NCBI RefSeq assembly: GCF_963678635.1
Contig: NC_087064.1
Location: 60,086,338 to 60,150,337 of the forward strand
Length of the DNA: 64,000 bases
Source: Symsagittifera roscoffensis
Taxonomy: Eukaryota > Xenacoelomorpha > Acoela > Convolutidae
Direction: 5' to 3'
The position numbers were made by a program, and so were the translations under genes. Of the stretch, positions 23,417 through 35,455 are shown one piece after another. Under the pieces are notes generated by a model. That model saw only the letters and a list, made by a program, of their open reading frames with translations, made no database searches and was not told the origin of the DNA. The first letter of the stretch is position 1; each line of letters begins with the position of its first letter.

Positions 23417-23857
23417 GTTAAAGGGGGGCACGAGTTAGGTTCAAGGGGGCGCGAGGCAGGTAGACGGATTTTACTGTAATTGGCATGGCAATTAAATCTT
23501 AGAGAGTTGATGGTGCTAAAACATGGAATGAGTCTGCATGCTCTTAAAATTACTAATTGAATTATTTTAGCAAAGAATTGTTGGGATAATAATTTAAAAC
23601 ACAATAAGGAGGGAGGCTTAGGTTAGGCACAGAACTTTTTGGTCTAAAAAATGGGTTTTACTTTCAGATTGATTTGCAAAATTGAATTAACAATCAAGCC
23701 CCACTCATTTGAAGAAAGAAGGAAATCTTGAGCAAGTTTTCCATTAGCAATATCGGAGGGAAACAAGTATCAGTTTGGGAAAGGTATTTCTTGAGTCTAA
23801 CTGGTAAGGTGCTTCTCGAGTTGGTTTGGGGAAGGTATTTCTTGAGTTGGTTGATAC
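23417..23857 (+). other. Untranslated spacer between the two long frames
   Basis: No supported reading frame. Starts with G-rich runs (AAAGGGGGGCACGAG and CAAGGGGGCGCGAGG) that could pass for polypurine tracts, but no LTR follows. Contains several GAGTTAGG and TTGAGTTGG repeats. Confidence 0.5.
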
Positions 23858-24550
23858 GTGAGATCGCCTGAAAATAGAGTGACGATGGCGGATCGCTTCT
23901 GGATGCCAGCAGCGCTCAAAAGGCCTAACCTCGACGAGCTATACCAGCGCTTGAGGGATCTCGACTATACCCGGGTCGATGAGAGTTTGGCGGTGTTGTT
24001 GAACTCTATGCTACAGTTAGAGGCTCAAGGTGAGTGTAGAGAATCAGCAACAGAAGCCGTGTTGATGGTTGGCTACACTTACGGGTAACATATCCAGTCA
24101 AGAACAGACCAGATGGCTATCCTGGAACGTAGATGGAGGTGTGAGGGTATTCGACTTGGCAAGAAATCCCGGCTTGAGTAACAACACAGAATATGGTGCG
24201 GGAGAATTCCCCCTCCCCACCAGACCGCTGGCGGGATTCGCAGCCCAATCTACGAGCAGGCCATTGTCCATGATACGGTGTCAGCAAACAGAGGAGGCTA
24301 TAACTTGAAGAAGGAACTGGAGAAGGCTCAGAGGGAGCGAGACAAATTGAACCTTGATAGGGATGGCGCGAAACTTGAGAGGGGCCAGGCGAACCTGGAA
24401 AGAGATCAAGCGGTCCTCGAGAGGGATCAGGCAAGGCGCGATCTGAGTATGATTAGGGCGGAGTACCAGCAGGCACAGAAGGTGCGCGAGAATGAGGCAA
24501 ACTGCGAGCAGATAAAATCAGAGATAGAAAAGATACAGAGGAGACAATGA
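23858..24550 (+). pseudogene. Second long frame, N-terminal part with coiled coil
   Basis: Broken start of the downstream frame. A likely start is the ATG at 23885 (MADRFWMPAALKRPNLDELY). The frame stops at 24086, continues in another frame to about 24290, then returns to the first as KKELEKAQRERDKLNL with heptad-like Arg/Glu/Asp/Leu repeats (LERDQAVLERDQARRDL). This predicts a coiled coil up to the TGA at 24548. I do not recognise a family. Coiled coils are common in retroelement structural proteins. Beyond the TGA the same frame continues into the SGNH-like part. Confidence 0.55.
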
Positions 24551-26352
24551 GAGTTCGCGAAGCAGAAGGAAAGGAAGACGAGGACGACGGAACCAGCTGC
24601 CACGGGATCGAGACCAGAGTCGCGGATGGAGTTGGATGAGGTTCCCCGGTCGAGTGGTCGATTTAATTTAGACCGAGTAGCCCAAGAGCACAAGAACGAG
24701 GGGCTAGAGGTATGGATACCGCCTGAGTCGGTGCCCTCCGTGCGTGGTCTGGATACACAACCGATACGGCCGTTGATGGAAATCGCCCTGCCGGGATACA
24801 CTCCCAGTTCAACTCCCAGTAGTAGCCAAATCGGCACGGCTTCATCGCGTCTCAAGGAGCTACATGATAGGCTGCAGTCGAGGACTCGTGACAATTCAGC
24901 ACGAGAAGAGCGACCTCCCACCTGGAGAGTCCATCCAGTCAGGAATGTAAAAATCGCGAGCTATAAGGAGAAAACGGATGGTGCGTATCACAGGCACAAC
25001 CGCATGGACTGGAAAACGGCACAACGGGAAGGGAGGGATTGCTTCCATGACGCGGCTTGGGCTGAGTCCTTCACACAGCCAAGAATACCAGAGGGTGCGG
25101 TCCACTTGATTATAGGGGACAGCCTGATAAGAGTGCTGACATGAATCCAGTCACATTGGAAAGTTGGAGTCTTGAGTTTTTCTGGAGCTGTGACGCCGCA
25201 GATGTTGGCGTCTCTGGAGATGTTAGACATGGTGAAGATGTACACGGTCACTTTGATGATGGGACCGATGACGTGCCCAGCGGAGAGTCAAGAAAGGTGA
25301 TGAGGCTGCACGAGAAGATGAGTTGCATTCTTGAGGAGCTGAGGATTTATCTAGATCCCGCGATGCTCACCATTTGCACTGTTCCGTACAACATGAAGGC
25401 CGACCAACACGCGAGAGAGATGAATGAGAAAGTGCGCAATATTAACGAGGTAATCAGACAGATTCAGCAAAGGAGCGTGCTCCCCGTGAGATTGTTGGAC
25501 GTGGCCGATATGATGGAACGCTACTTTCCGGATGATGCGTCTTCGGATGGCATCCATTTTGATAGGCCCAGGGGCATGGAGTGGCTGAATGGTGTCTTCC
25601 AGAGGCACATGAGCATTCTACAGTCAGACATGCTGGAAACAGTCCAATTAACCTTTGGTCCATCCCCAATACCTCCCTTCTTCGCAACTAGGCCCCTATC
25701 TGGCCGTCTGGGAGCGAGAATCGACTCGAGAGATAGCTCAAGGAGCAGCCGGACCAGACAACTGGGATCCACACCGATGGAAGCAGACGAGGCGGAGTCA
25801 TCCACGCCCCAAAGTTCGGTGGTGTCTTCAGTGGTGGTGGTGGACAACAAGAAGGCGGAGAGACCGGCAGAGGCGAGCAAGACACGTTATCTAGAGAGGA
25901 TAAAAGAGTTGGATCTGGAGGATTTGGCATGCAGACTGGAGTTGGCAGAACTCCTGGGACTCAAGAACGTGTCACACCAAGACTTGAGTAGACACCACTG
26001 CGTGGACTGGTTGAAGGCCCACGAGGCACATTTCTCAAGAGCAAGGACAATGGAGACAGCAGACTTGACTGGGATCCCGCAGAAGTCGATAATGGGACCA
26101 GTCAACTACAGGCCCCTCATGCAATTGGGGAGTCCAGGACTCATAGTGAAACCTCCCAAGCATCAAAAGAGTATAGCCAGAATCAAGGCAGCGACTCCCG
26201 CACAGCTGAGAGTGGTGGAGAAGCTGCTTGAGCCGAAAGACATGGGGCTCCCAGATGCCGCATATGGAGGTCCACAGCTGGCCGAAGATCCAAGATATGG
26301 TAAGCCCTGCGTAAGCTTGCAGTTGGCCAAAACGTTGGCAGTGTATGATTGA
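24551..26352 (+). pseudogene. Second long frame, SGNH/GDSL hydrolase-like domain
   Basis: The sequence has the SGNH esterase blocks in order: IIGDSLIR (block I, Ser codon 25121-25123); after a TGA at 25142 the same frame has VGVLSFSGAV (block II Gly, 25184-25186); then, after a frameshift near 25260, GTDD (block III, normally GxND, 25261-25272); and SSDGIHFD (block V, Asp 25546-25548 and His 25555-25557). The spacing fits a roughly 200-residue SGNH fold. Ser and Asp/His are kept and block III Asn is Asp. A Ser-rich, Val-rich linker and a helical charged part follow to a TGA at 26350. SGNH domains are known in ORF1 of some LINEs, but here one follows a gypsy pol. Expected activity, if any, is esterase or lipase. 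Confidence 0.65.
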
Positions 26353-27570
26353 TTGGTTCCAGGAGCAGCGAGGGTGATCATCGTGGCGGGTTCGGACTTT
26401 CAGGGGACGTCTCCGAAGTTATCCCGACCAGAGACCTTAGTGTATCCGCTGCCTGGGGCGGAGCTGAATCAGATGCTGACCCTGGTGGTGAAAATTAAGT
26501 CGGAGACGCCTTGCGAGCCTGAATTGCTGCTATTTGCGGGAATGAACGACCATCTGCACGCGGCAGGGCTTCTGGAGCACCTGAGAGGTGAAGCACCAAC
26601 ACCCAAGAAAATCTGGGAAGCAATGCAAACGTTTTTCGCCGAGATGAATGAGGTGCAAGAGTCGGTGGATTCTCGATTTGGACCCAAGACGAGAGTGGCA
26701 TTTACGAATTCCCCGGGCTACGCGAGCATGTCGCCTGCCTTGCAGTTTGTATGCCATGTTGATCTTGATAGCGGAAGGGAACGCGTGGCGGATACTTATG
26801 GCTGCTCCCAATCGCGAGCTGGAGCCAGAAAAATTGAAACTTCTTGAGTCAGGGTTGGCAGCGGCATGGGCAGATTTATCTCATGCTTTTAGGGGATTCT
26901 ACGAATTGGCGGATAATCTGATTGTGCTGAATGAAGTCATCTGACTTGAAGTGTGTCGAATCTCGCTCGGCAACTAAAGTTCAATCCGGAGATAAGGGAC
27001 AATCACCCGATAATAGGCCACTTAACAGCCAGCCTGTGGTTTCGAAGCATGAATCTGACGATCACGAGTTCCACCAGCAAGGCGAGGGGACCGAGTAACG
27101 AAAGGAAAAATGTGGCTGCGGCCGAAAAGCAGTTGGAATGTATGGGGTACCTTTCAACGCAAGAGAGAGGCAGGTGGCCGTTTCTGACCCCAAGGCTTGG
27201 GAATGCCACGGACAAGACGCGGGAGAGTGCTCCACCTCTCATCAAACAAATATGGGAGTTTTTTGAGGGACAGCTAGAAGTGGCAGAATGCAGAGATATG
27301 ACGGTGGGAAGATTTGTCACAGCGGCAAATGAAGTCACCATTGGAGGATTCTGGAGGGAGCACGCGAAGGGTGAGCTGAAGACTAGAAAAAACCACAAGA
27401 TCTTGAGTTTAAGCCCTTGTTGGGAGAAGAGGTACATGGGAAGAGTGTTCTATGCGGGGGATGCCATCTTCGATGCGTTCGTGCAGATATTACTAAATAT
27501 GCCCATCAACCTCTTACTGGCCCTGTACTTTGTCTACCCCAGGTATCTGTTCAACATGGGCCCGGCCTAA
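26353..27570 (+). pseudogene. Second long frame, central part with a second GxND motif
   Basis: Continues in frame after the TGA at 26350. It reads RVIIVAGSDF, then GAELNQML, then LLLFAGMNDHLHAAG, which resembles blocks I-III of another SGNH unit but without a GDS serine. It may be a decayed or non-catalytic duplicate. A frameshift near 26750 moves into ALQFVYAMLILIAEGN-type sequence. A second near 26951 (GTGTGTCG where the internal duplicate has GTGTCG) leads to NLARQLKFNPEIRDN and to ...YLFNMGPA at a TAA (27568). No family recognised beyond the SGNH-like blocks. Confidence 0.5.
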
Positions 27571-28173
27571 ATGTTCAGCAGGGGTGTGGAAACAATCCGA
27601 ATTGACGGATACTTAACACTAGTACTCATGAACCACGGGAAACTGATGGCGTTTCATCGACTGATGAAGTATGGGGAACTCCTGTCGATGAGGAAGGCTC
27701 ACTCAAGCGCGGAAACTTATTCTTACAAGTGTGCTGCCAGGCTGAAGACGTTGCTGGTGGAATATCTCCTAGTGCTAAATCGATACCTGACGGGCGAAGA
27801 GAGAAATCTCAGGACGAGAAAAGAGTTGAAGGAGGCGAATGGAGGCATACCTCTCTTGACTGACTTGTGTTTGGCCATGAGATCTGACCCATTAGGGATG
27901 ATTCGGGGGCTTGGAGAAGTCGTGACATGCATCTATGGGCCGGCGGTAACATACGTCTTTCCTGATCCGCTCGTGGCGGCATACCGGAATTCAGTGGTGC
28001 ACGTGAGCTTGATAAGTGTTGTAGATGGGACGGCACTGAACTGCTGCAGGCAAGAAGAGCTGAGGGCGCGGATGAGCGACACGGTACTCTTCGGGAAAGT
28101 GAAGGACCCAGAGTTGATGGTGTTCAACTTCCGGGGACAACTGCAGTGCAGAATGGGGGGGGGGGAAACGTGA
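27571..28173 (+). pseudogene. Second long frame, conserved unknown segment
   Basis: Same frame as the previous segment, starting with ATG right after its TAA. The duplicate at 32725 has TAG-ATG at the same point. It encodes MFSRGVETIRIDGYLT, a helical middle, and GGIPLLTDLCLAMRSDPLGM, a strand-rich stretch with ALNCCRQEELRARMSD. It ends in an 11-G run that shifts the frame to a TGA at 28171; the duplicate has 6 G and reads on to a TGA at 33358. Unknown function. Confidence 0.5.
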
Positions 28174-29352
28174 GGGTTCCATCGAGGCTTACCCCAAGTT
28201 CTGGAACTTGAGTCCCCTAGCAGCGGACAAGGAAGAAGTCTTGAGAATCCCGGCGTGGAAAGGGAGTTTTGAACTGGTGAAGAGGGAGTTGGAAATGATA
28301 CTTGAGCGAGACGTTTTGCCGACTACCGTCCCTGAATTCCCGATGGTCAGAAGAATGACCCTGTTGTTGAATAGCCCGCTGGTGATCCCGTCCCTACACG
28401 CAAGAGCCACTGTGGAGAAGCAGCAAAAGGAGTTTACGGACGGTCGGGATCCCTTGTTTATTGGATACTCAGCCGCAGTTTATTTCCACACGTGTGAAAT
28501 CAAAATAAACTCATGGACGACACAGGCAAAAAAGATGAGAGGCTCAATGCTCCCGAAGTTCGAGGTGAAAGATGAAATGAGGTTCACCACGAGGAAGTAC
28601 CGAGCGCCCTACGGATTGAAGGAGCTAGAGCTGAAGCAAGAGGATAAGAAGCTAGATGCGGCAGGTCCCTTATATGTAGCCCTCACTGAATACAAGAAGC
28701 TGGACCCGACAAAATCCTCACCATTATTGGTGGGCTCTCCTGGAGACAAAAGAAGCAACCCCGTAGAGAACAGGTTTAGAGATGCACTAGAGAAAAAACA
28801 GGCTGAGTCAGAGGAAGGGGAGAGTATGGATGAGACCCTCAGTGAAGCGGGCGAAGAAATGGAGGTGGGAAATACACTAGAGCAGGACCCAGTTGAAAGG
28901 AATTTCACCACGCAGGAGCTGCTGCAAGACTTGAGTGGATACGACTGGGCGAACACGGCCACCCCACCCCTGGGATCCCCTTGCAAAGATCTGGATTTGC
29001 CCTTGACGAATGAGACTTCTAACATGGGGATGAAGCTCTTGAACGCCAAAGAAAGCAAGAGGAACGCTTTTGAAGGCAATAAATGGATGTTTCTGAACAC
29101 TCTGGATGAGGAGGCGTGGCGAGATTTCCTGAGGTAATTTGACCAGAGAGTGAAAAGCGAGACTTCGCTGGAGGACTTCATAGAAGTGTTGTGGAACACG
29201 GTGGTGAAGTTCGGGGAACCTGTCTTGATGGGTACCGAACTGGATGAAAAAGCGAGAAGTGAGCTACTAGGGAAGATGATCAGGCTGAGGGAAACGGAGC
29301 AGAAGACCAAAGATGACGCATGTAAAGACAGCTCTACTCTGAAAAAAAACTG
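28174..29352 (+). pseudogene. Second long frame, conserved unknown segment with acidic region
   Basis: Reads MSPLAADKEEVLRIPAWKGSFELV from 28208 and continues as a helical, Lys/Glu-rich protein to a TAA at 29135, where the duplicate has TAT. It then runs in the same frame to 29351. Compared with the duplicate (33700-33810) it lacks about 78 bp coding a DILRTLEEAKLENKL-type helix. It contains an acidic ESEEGESMDETLSEAGEEMEV stretch. No domain recognised. Confidence 0.5.
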
Positions 29353-30433
29353 ATGAAAAAATGACTAAGGTTGAAAGGGATAAAAAGAATAAGGCTAGTA
29401 CTATGATTAAAGATATTAATATTCTGAAGGCTCGAGAATAGGAAGGCAAGAGTTGGAAAGGCCGGACCGCGATAAGGAAGTCAAAGCAGTGATGATAGTG
29501 GCGACGCCCCCGAGTAAAGGAATAAGGTCTCGGAAAAGGAGAAGAGAGGCAGAAGAATTAAGTAGTCCCTCGGCGGACGCAGTCTCAGAAAAGAATCCGA
29601 AGGTGACGGCTCCCATGATTCTAGCGCGGTGGAAGACAGCGGCTTACAAGGGCAGCTCCGCACCACGGAAGTTGGCCGAGGTGATGAAGGGAATGGAAGT
29701 CTCGACGTACTCGACAACGGAGGAGGACTACAGACCTCAGAAGGCAAACACGAAAAGGGGTTCGACGAGTGGTCAAATGTGGGAGGTGGACGCTGGCAAA
29801 GAATTGCTCTCGATCCAACATCAGGCTACTGGGAAACAAGTGGCCAGCGATCCTTTTGAGAGAAATGCGACGAGGAATACCGCTCGACCTTGGTAGGTGG
29901 CTCTGGAGACCATGAAAGAACTGGAGGATTGCCTGAAGAAACTTGATCGTGGAGTGTCCCCCAAGCGTCGTTATCGGGCTACCCAACAGAAAGTCGAAAT
30001 TAATAACTTAGTATTGGGGAACCAGCTGAGACGAACTTGGCAAAACTTGCTGCGGGAATATTTCGAAGAGGCGATGAGAACACCCTCGTCAGCGTTGTCA
30101 TTGATGGCAAATCCTTTCGTCAGAACGGCAGGAGAGCTGATGTTTGCATGGCGCTTGGTGGGAATAGAGCTGGAGGTGTTGACCTCACACGATAAATTGA
30201 AGCTGGGCAACAAGAGCCTAGAGGTTTATCAAATGCTAATAGGAGATAATTCCGGTTTAAGTCTAGCGAGGAGAAAAGATGCCACTTTTTTCTTGAGATG
30301 GATAATGTCCGTGATGACCGGCAGTACCGTCCAAACGTGTCATCAGAAGGCGATGGGAAGTAAAACTATGGAAATGAGAATCTCTACGGTCATCCTGAAA
30401 TCGAAAAAGAGGATGGCTCCAGACAGTCTCTAG
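29353..30433 (+). pseudogene. Second long frame, basic unknown segment
   Basis: Frames 29453-29896 and 29897-30433 form one protein interrupted at the TAG of 29894, where the duplicate reads on (PWWVALETMK at 35110). Early part basic (KRIRSRKRRREAEE), which may be a nuclear-localisation-like or nucleic-acid-binding patch. Later part helical (LRRTWQNLLREYFEEAMR), then SHDKLKLGNKSLEVYQML. The duplicate at 34674-35372 matches to about DKLKL. No family recognised. Confidence 0.5.
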
Positions 30434-31317
30434 AGAGTCACGGGAAACTTGATGAAATACGGAGGTTCTGTAACAAAAAGTTCGAAGAGGTGCATGACAT
30501 GCATCGTAATTTAGCCCGGGCTGAAGATTACTCGAAAACCACCAAACGGGGAGAACATCAGTATGAGACTGGATTAATGGGGATAGCATACAACCCTTTC
30601 TTGGATTCGGAGGCCGGGAACGCCCACAAAAATTTTGAAGTGACAGAGCTGTTGAAATTCTGGACAGAGAAGATAATTGAGATTGACCCAGTGGAAATGG
30701 AAAGGCCGAGCCTAGGCCTGACAATTGAGAAGACACCAGAAGTAATTAGCGTGCAGCGCTCAAACAAGAGGGTAGAATTGAAAATGGGAAATGAAAACGG
30801 CATGCTGATTACGAATTTGGGGACGGTTTGGAACTTGCTGAGGCCTTTTTGGTGCCCAAATCCCCATGCGAGTTTGATTGAAGAAGTCATGGAGCGAGTG
30901 AGACTGTCACCAACGAAGGATGAGGACTTGGGGACTCTGAAAGTAGTACACAAACTGATCCTACCCCATAGTAAGGAGTCGGAAGAAACAGTGAGCAAGC
31001 TAGATAAATCAGCGAAGAAGATGGAACCAGGTTGTTGTCTGGACCTGATGTGTGGAAGTGGAGAGCATTCTTGCGATGGATGATCCTGTGTCAGGATACA
31101 GTCCTTCCAGAAGGAAGACTTAGCCACTTGGTTTGGTGACATCACCGAGAAGGAAAAGCGTGAAGTTTAGATAGTGACTGAGTGTTACACGAACACTACT
31201 GTAAATATAGCAACGGCGTCGGGGTTCTTCTCAAGGATGTGCAGCTTGCAGTCGCTGGAGATGCTGGAGTCTGAGCATCACTTAGTGACAGCATTGAGCG
31301 TGGAGTCATGGCCTGGG
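30434..31317 (+). pseudogene. Second long frame, unknown segment before the internal duplication
   Basis: A frame at 30490-31083 (MHDMHRNLARAEDYSKT) encodes a helical protein with GLMGIAYNPFLDSEAGNA and GTVWNLLRPFWCPNPH. After a shift it continues through CYTNTTVNIATASGFFSRMC to VTALSVESWPG at 31317. The CATTGAGCGTGGAGTC-CATGGCCTGGG segment that ends it is repeated at 35430-35460, where the rest of the protein resumes. Function unknown. Confidence 0.5.
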
Positions 31318-34300
31318 AGTATGCCGCCTGCCTTGCAGTTTGTGTATGCAATGTTGATCTTGATAGGGGAAGGAAACTCGTGCCGGATACTTATGGCAGC
31401 TCCCAATCGCAAGCTGGAGCCGATAAACTTTAGAATTTTCAAGTCGGAGTTGATTGCGGCATGGGCAGATGTGTCTCATGCTTTAAGAGGATTCTACGAA
31501 TTGGCGGATAATCTGATTGTTCTGGATGAGGTCCTCTGTCTTGAAGTGTCGAATCTCGCCCGGCAACTAAAGTTCAATCCAGAGATAAGGGACAATTACC
31601 CAATAATAGGCCCCTTAACAGCCAGCCTGTGGTTTCGAAGCATGAATCTGACGATCACGAGTTCCACCAGCAAGGCGAGGGGACCGAGTAACGAAAGGAA
31701 AAATGTGGCTGCGGCCGAAAAGCAGTTGGAATCGATGGGGTACCGTTTAACGCAAGAGAGAAGCAGGTGGTCGTTTTCTGACCCAAAGGCTTGAGAATGC
31801 CACGGACAAGACGCGGGAGAGTGCTCCGTCTTTCATCAAACAATTATGAGAGTTTTTTGGGAAGATTTGTCACAGCGGCAGATGAAGTCACCATTGGAGG
31901 ATTCTGGAGGGAGCACGCGAAGGGCGAGCTGAAAACAAGAAAGAACCACGAGATTTTGAGATTCTTAAGCCCTTGTCGGGAGAAGAGGTACATGGGCCGA
32001 TAAATCGCAAGCTGGAGCCGATAAACTTTAGAATTTTCAAGTCGGAGTTGATTGCGGCATGGGCAGATGTGTCTCATGCTTTAAGAGGATTCTACGAATT
32101 GGCGGATAATCTGATTGTTCTGGATGAGGTCCTCTGTCTTGAAGCGTCGAATCTCGCCCGGCAACTAAAGTTCAATCCAGAGATAAGGGACAATTACCCA
32201 ATAATAGGCCCCTTAACAGCCAGCCTGTGGTTTCGAAGCATGAATCTGACGATCACGAGTTCCACCAGCAAGGCGAGGGGACCGAGTAACGAAAGGAAAA
32301 ATGTGGCTGCGGCCGAAAAGCAGTTGGAATCGATGGGGTACCATTTAACGCAAGAGAGAAGCAGGTGGTCGTTTTCTGACCCCAAGGCTTGAGAATGCCA
32401 CGGACAAGACGCGGGAGAGTGCTCCGTCTTTCATCAAACAATTATGAGAGTTTTTTGGGAAGATTTGTCACAGCGGCAGATGAAGTCACCATTGGAGGAT
32501 TCTGGAGGGAGCACGCGAAGGGCGAGCTGAAAACAAGAAAGAACCACGAGATTTTGAGATTCTTAAGCCCTTGTCGGGAGAAGAGGTACATGGGCAGAGT
32601 GTTCTATGCGGGGGATGCCATCTTCGATGCGTTCGTGCAGGAATTACTAAATATGCCCATTAACTTCTTACTGGCCCTGCACTTGGTCTACCCCAGGTAT
32701 CTTTTCAACATGGGCCCGGCCTAGATGTTCAGCAGGGGTGTGGAAACGCTCCGAATTGACGGATACTTAACACTAGTACTCTTGACCCACGGGAAACTGA
32801 TGACGTTTCATTAAATGATGAAGTATGGGGAGCCCCTGTCGATTAGGAAGGCTCACCCAAGCGGGTAAACTTATTCATACAAGTGTGCTGCCGGGTTGAA
32901 GGCGTTGCTGTTGGAATATCTCCTAATGCTAAATCGATACCTGACGGGCGAAGAAAGAAATTCCAGGACGAGAGAAGAGTTGAAGGAGGCAAATGGAGGC
33001 ATACCTCTCTTGACTGATTTGTGTTTGGCCATGAGATCTGACCCATTAGGGATGTTTAGGGGGCTTGGAGAATTCGTGACCTGCATCTATGGGCCGGCGT
33101 TAACATACGTCTTTCCTGGTCCGCTCGTGGCGGCCTGCCGGAATTCAGTGGTGCACGTGAGCTTGATAAGTGTTCTAGATGGGACGGCACTGAACTACTG
33201 CAGGCAAGAAGAACTGAGGGCGCGGATGAGCGACACGGTACTCTTCGGGAAAGTGAAGGACCCAGAGTTGATGGTGTTCAACTTCCGGGTACAACTGCAG
33301 TGCAGAATGGGGGGAAACGTGAGGGTTCCATCGAGGCTTACCCCAAGTTCTGGAACTTGAGTCCCCTAGCAGCGGACAAGGAAGAGGTCTTGAGAATCCC
33401 GGCGTTGAAAGGGAGTTTTCAACTGGTGAAGAAGGAGTTAGAAATGATACTTGAGTGAGAAGTTTTGCCCACTACCGTGCCTGAATTCCCGATGTTCAGA
33501 AGAATGACCCTGTGGATGAATAGCCCGCTGGTGGTCCCGTCCCACTGTGGAGAAGCAGCAAAAGGAGTTTACGGACGCTCGGGATCCCTTGTTTATTGGA
33601 TACTCAGCCGCAGTTTATTTCCACACGTGTGACATCAAAATAAACTCATGAACGACACAGGCAAAAAAGATGAGAGGCTCAATGACCCCGAAGTTCGAGG
33701 TTCGGGACATCTTGAGGACGCTCGAGGAGGCTAAGCTGGAGAACAAGCTGCCGATTTGGGATGATGGAAGAATGATCTTGGAAGAGGAACACATTGCGCT
33801 GAAAGATGAAATGAGGTTCGCCACGAGGAAGTACCGAGCGCCCTACGGATTGAAGGAGCTAGAGCTGAAGCAAGAGGATAAGAAGCTAGATGCGGCAGGT
33901 CCCTTTTATGTAGCCCTCACTGAATACAAGAAGCTGGAGCCGACAAAACCCTCACCATTATCGGTGGGCTCTCCTGGAGACAAAAGAAGCAACCCCGTAG
34001 AGAGCAGGTTTAGAGATGCACTAGAAAAAGAATATGCTGAGTCAGAGGAAGGGGAGAGTATGGATGAGAACCTCAGTGAAGCGGGCGAACAAATGGAGGT
34101 GGGAAATACACCAGAGCAGGACCCAGCTGAGAGGGATTTCACTACGCAGGAGCTGCTGCAAGACTTGAGTGGACACGACACGGCTCCCCTTGGGGATCCC
34201 CTTGCAAAGATCTGGATTTGCCCTTGACGAATGAGACTTCTGACATAGGGATGAAGCTCTTGGACGCCGAAGAAAGCAAGAGGAACGCACTTGAAGGCAA

Positions 34301-35455
34301 TAAATGGATGTTTCTGAACACTCTGGATGAGAAGGCGTGGCGAGATTTCCCGAGGTATTTTGACCAGAGAGTGAAAAGCGAGACTTCGCTGGAGGACTTC
34401 ATAGAAGTGTTGTGGAACACGGTGGTGAAGTTCGGGGAACCTGTCTTGATGGGTACCGGACTGGATGAATAAGCGAGAAAGGAGCTACTAGGGAAGATGA
34501 TCAGGCTGAGGGAAACGGAGCAGAAGACCAAAGATGACGCATGTAAAGACAGCTCTACTCTGAAAAAAAAACTGATGATAAAATGGTTAAGGTTGAAAGG
34601 GATAAAAAGAATAAGACTAGTACTATGATGAAGATATTAATTTTCTGAAGGCTCGAGAATAGGAAGGCAAAAGTTGGAAACGCCGGACCGGGATAAAGAA
34701 GTCAAATCAGTGATGATAGTGGCGACGCCCCCGAGTAAGAGAATAAGGTCTCGGAAAAGGAGAACTGAGGCAGAAGAATTAAGTAGTCCCTCGGCGGACG
34801 CAGTCTCAGAAAAGAATTCGAAGGAGATGGCTCCCATGATTCTAGCGCGGTGGAAGACAGCGGCTTACAAGGGCAGCTTCGCACCACGGAAGTTGGCCGA
34901 GGTGATGAAGGGAATGGAAGTCTCGACGTACTCGACAACGGAGGAGGACTACAGACCTCAGAAGGCAAACACCAAAAGGGGTTCGACGAGTGGAAAAACG
35001 TGGGAGGTGGACGCTGGCAAAGAATGGCTCTCGATTCAACATCAGGCCACTGGGAAACAAGTGGCTAGCGATCCTCTTGAGAGAAATGCGACGAGGAAAA
35101 CCGCTCGACCTTGGTGGGTGGCTCTGGAGACCATGAAAGATCTCGAGAATTGCCTGAAGAAACTTGACAGCGGAGTGTCCCGCAAGCGTCGTCATTGGGC
35201 TACCCAACAGAAATCCGAGGTTAATAAGTTAGAGTTGGGGAACCAGCTGAGACGAACTTGGCAAAACCTGCTGCTGGAGTATTTCGAAGAGGCGATGAGA
35301 GCACCCTCGTCGGCGTCGCCGTTGATTGCAAATCCTTTCGCCAGAACGGCAGGACAGCTGATGTTTGCATGAAGCTTGGTGGGAATAGAGCTGGAGTGTT
35401 GACCTCACACGATAAATTGAAGCTTAGTGACAGCATTGAGCGTGGAGTCATGGCC
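31318..35455 (+). repeat. 4.1-kb internal duplication inside the second long frame
   Basis: Starts at ATGCCGCCTGCCTTGCAG, equivalent to about 26730, and follows 26.7-30.2 kb to DKLKL near 35421. It then returns to the sequence that ended at 31317. A direct repeat of about 36 bp (CAGCATTGAGCGTGGAGTC followed by ATGGCCTGGG) flanks the block on both sides. Coding content mirrors the segments described above, with a different set of lesions (for example 33450 TGA, 33650 TGA, 34470 TAA). The two versions together allow true sequence and later damage to be told apart. Confidence 0.85.
31405..32600 (+). repeat. 598-bp tandem duplication
   Basis: AATCGCAAGCTGGAGCCG occurs at 31405 and again at 32003, and the 598 bp between are repeated almost without change. 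The copies differ at a few positions, such as GAAGTGTCG versus GAAGCGTCG and CCGTTTAACG versus CCATTTAACG. Both carry the TGA that ends the SFSDPKA frame. This is a recent duplication within the already duplicated 4.1-kb block. Confidence 0.92.

Noticed and set aside
23417-23460. Polypurine tract and 3' LTR right after pol
   Set aside because: G-rich runs are present, but the sequence that follows does not match the 5' LTR-like repeat; the matching repeat is 13 kb further on.
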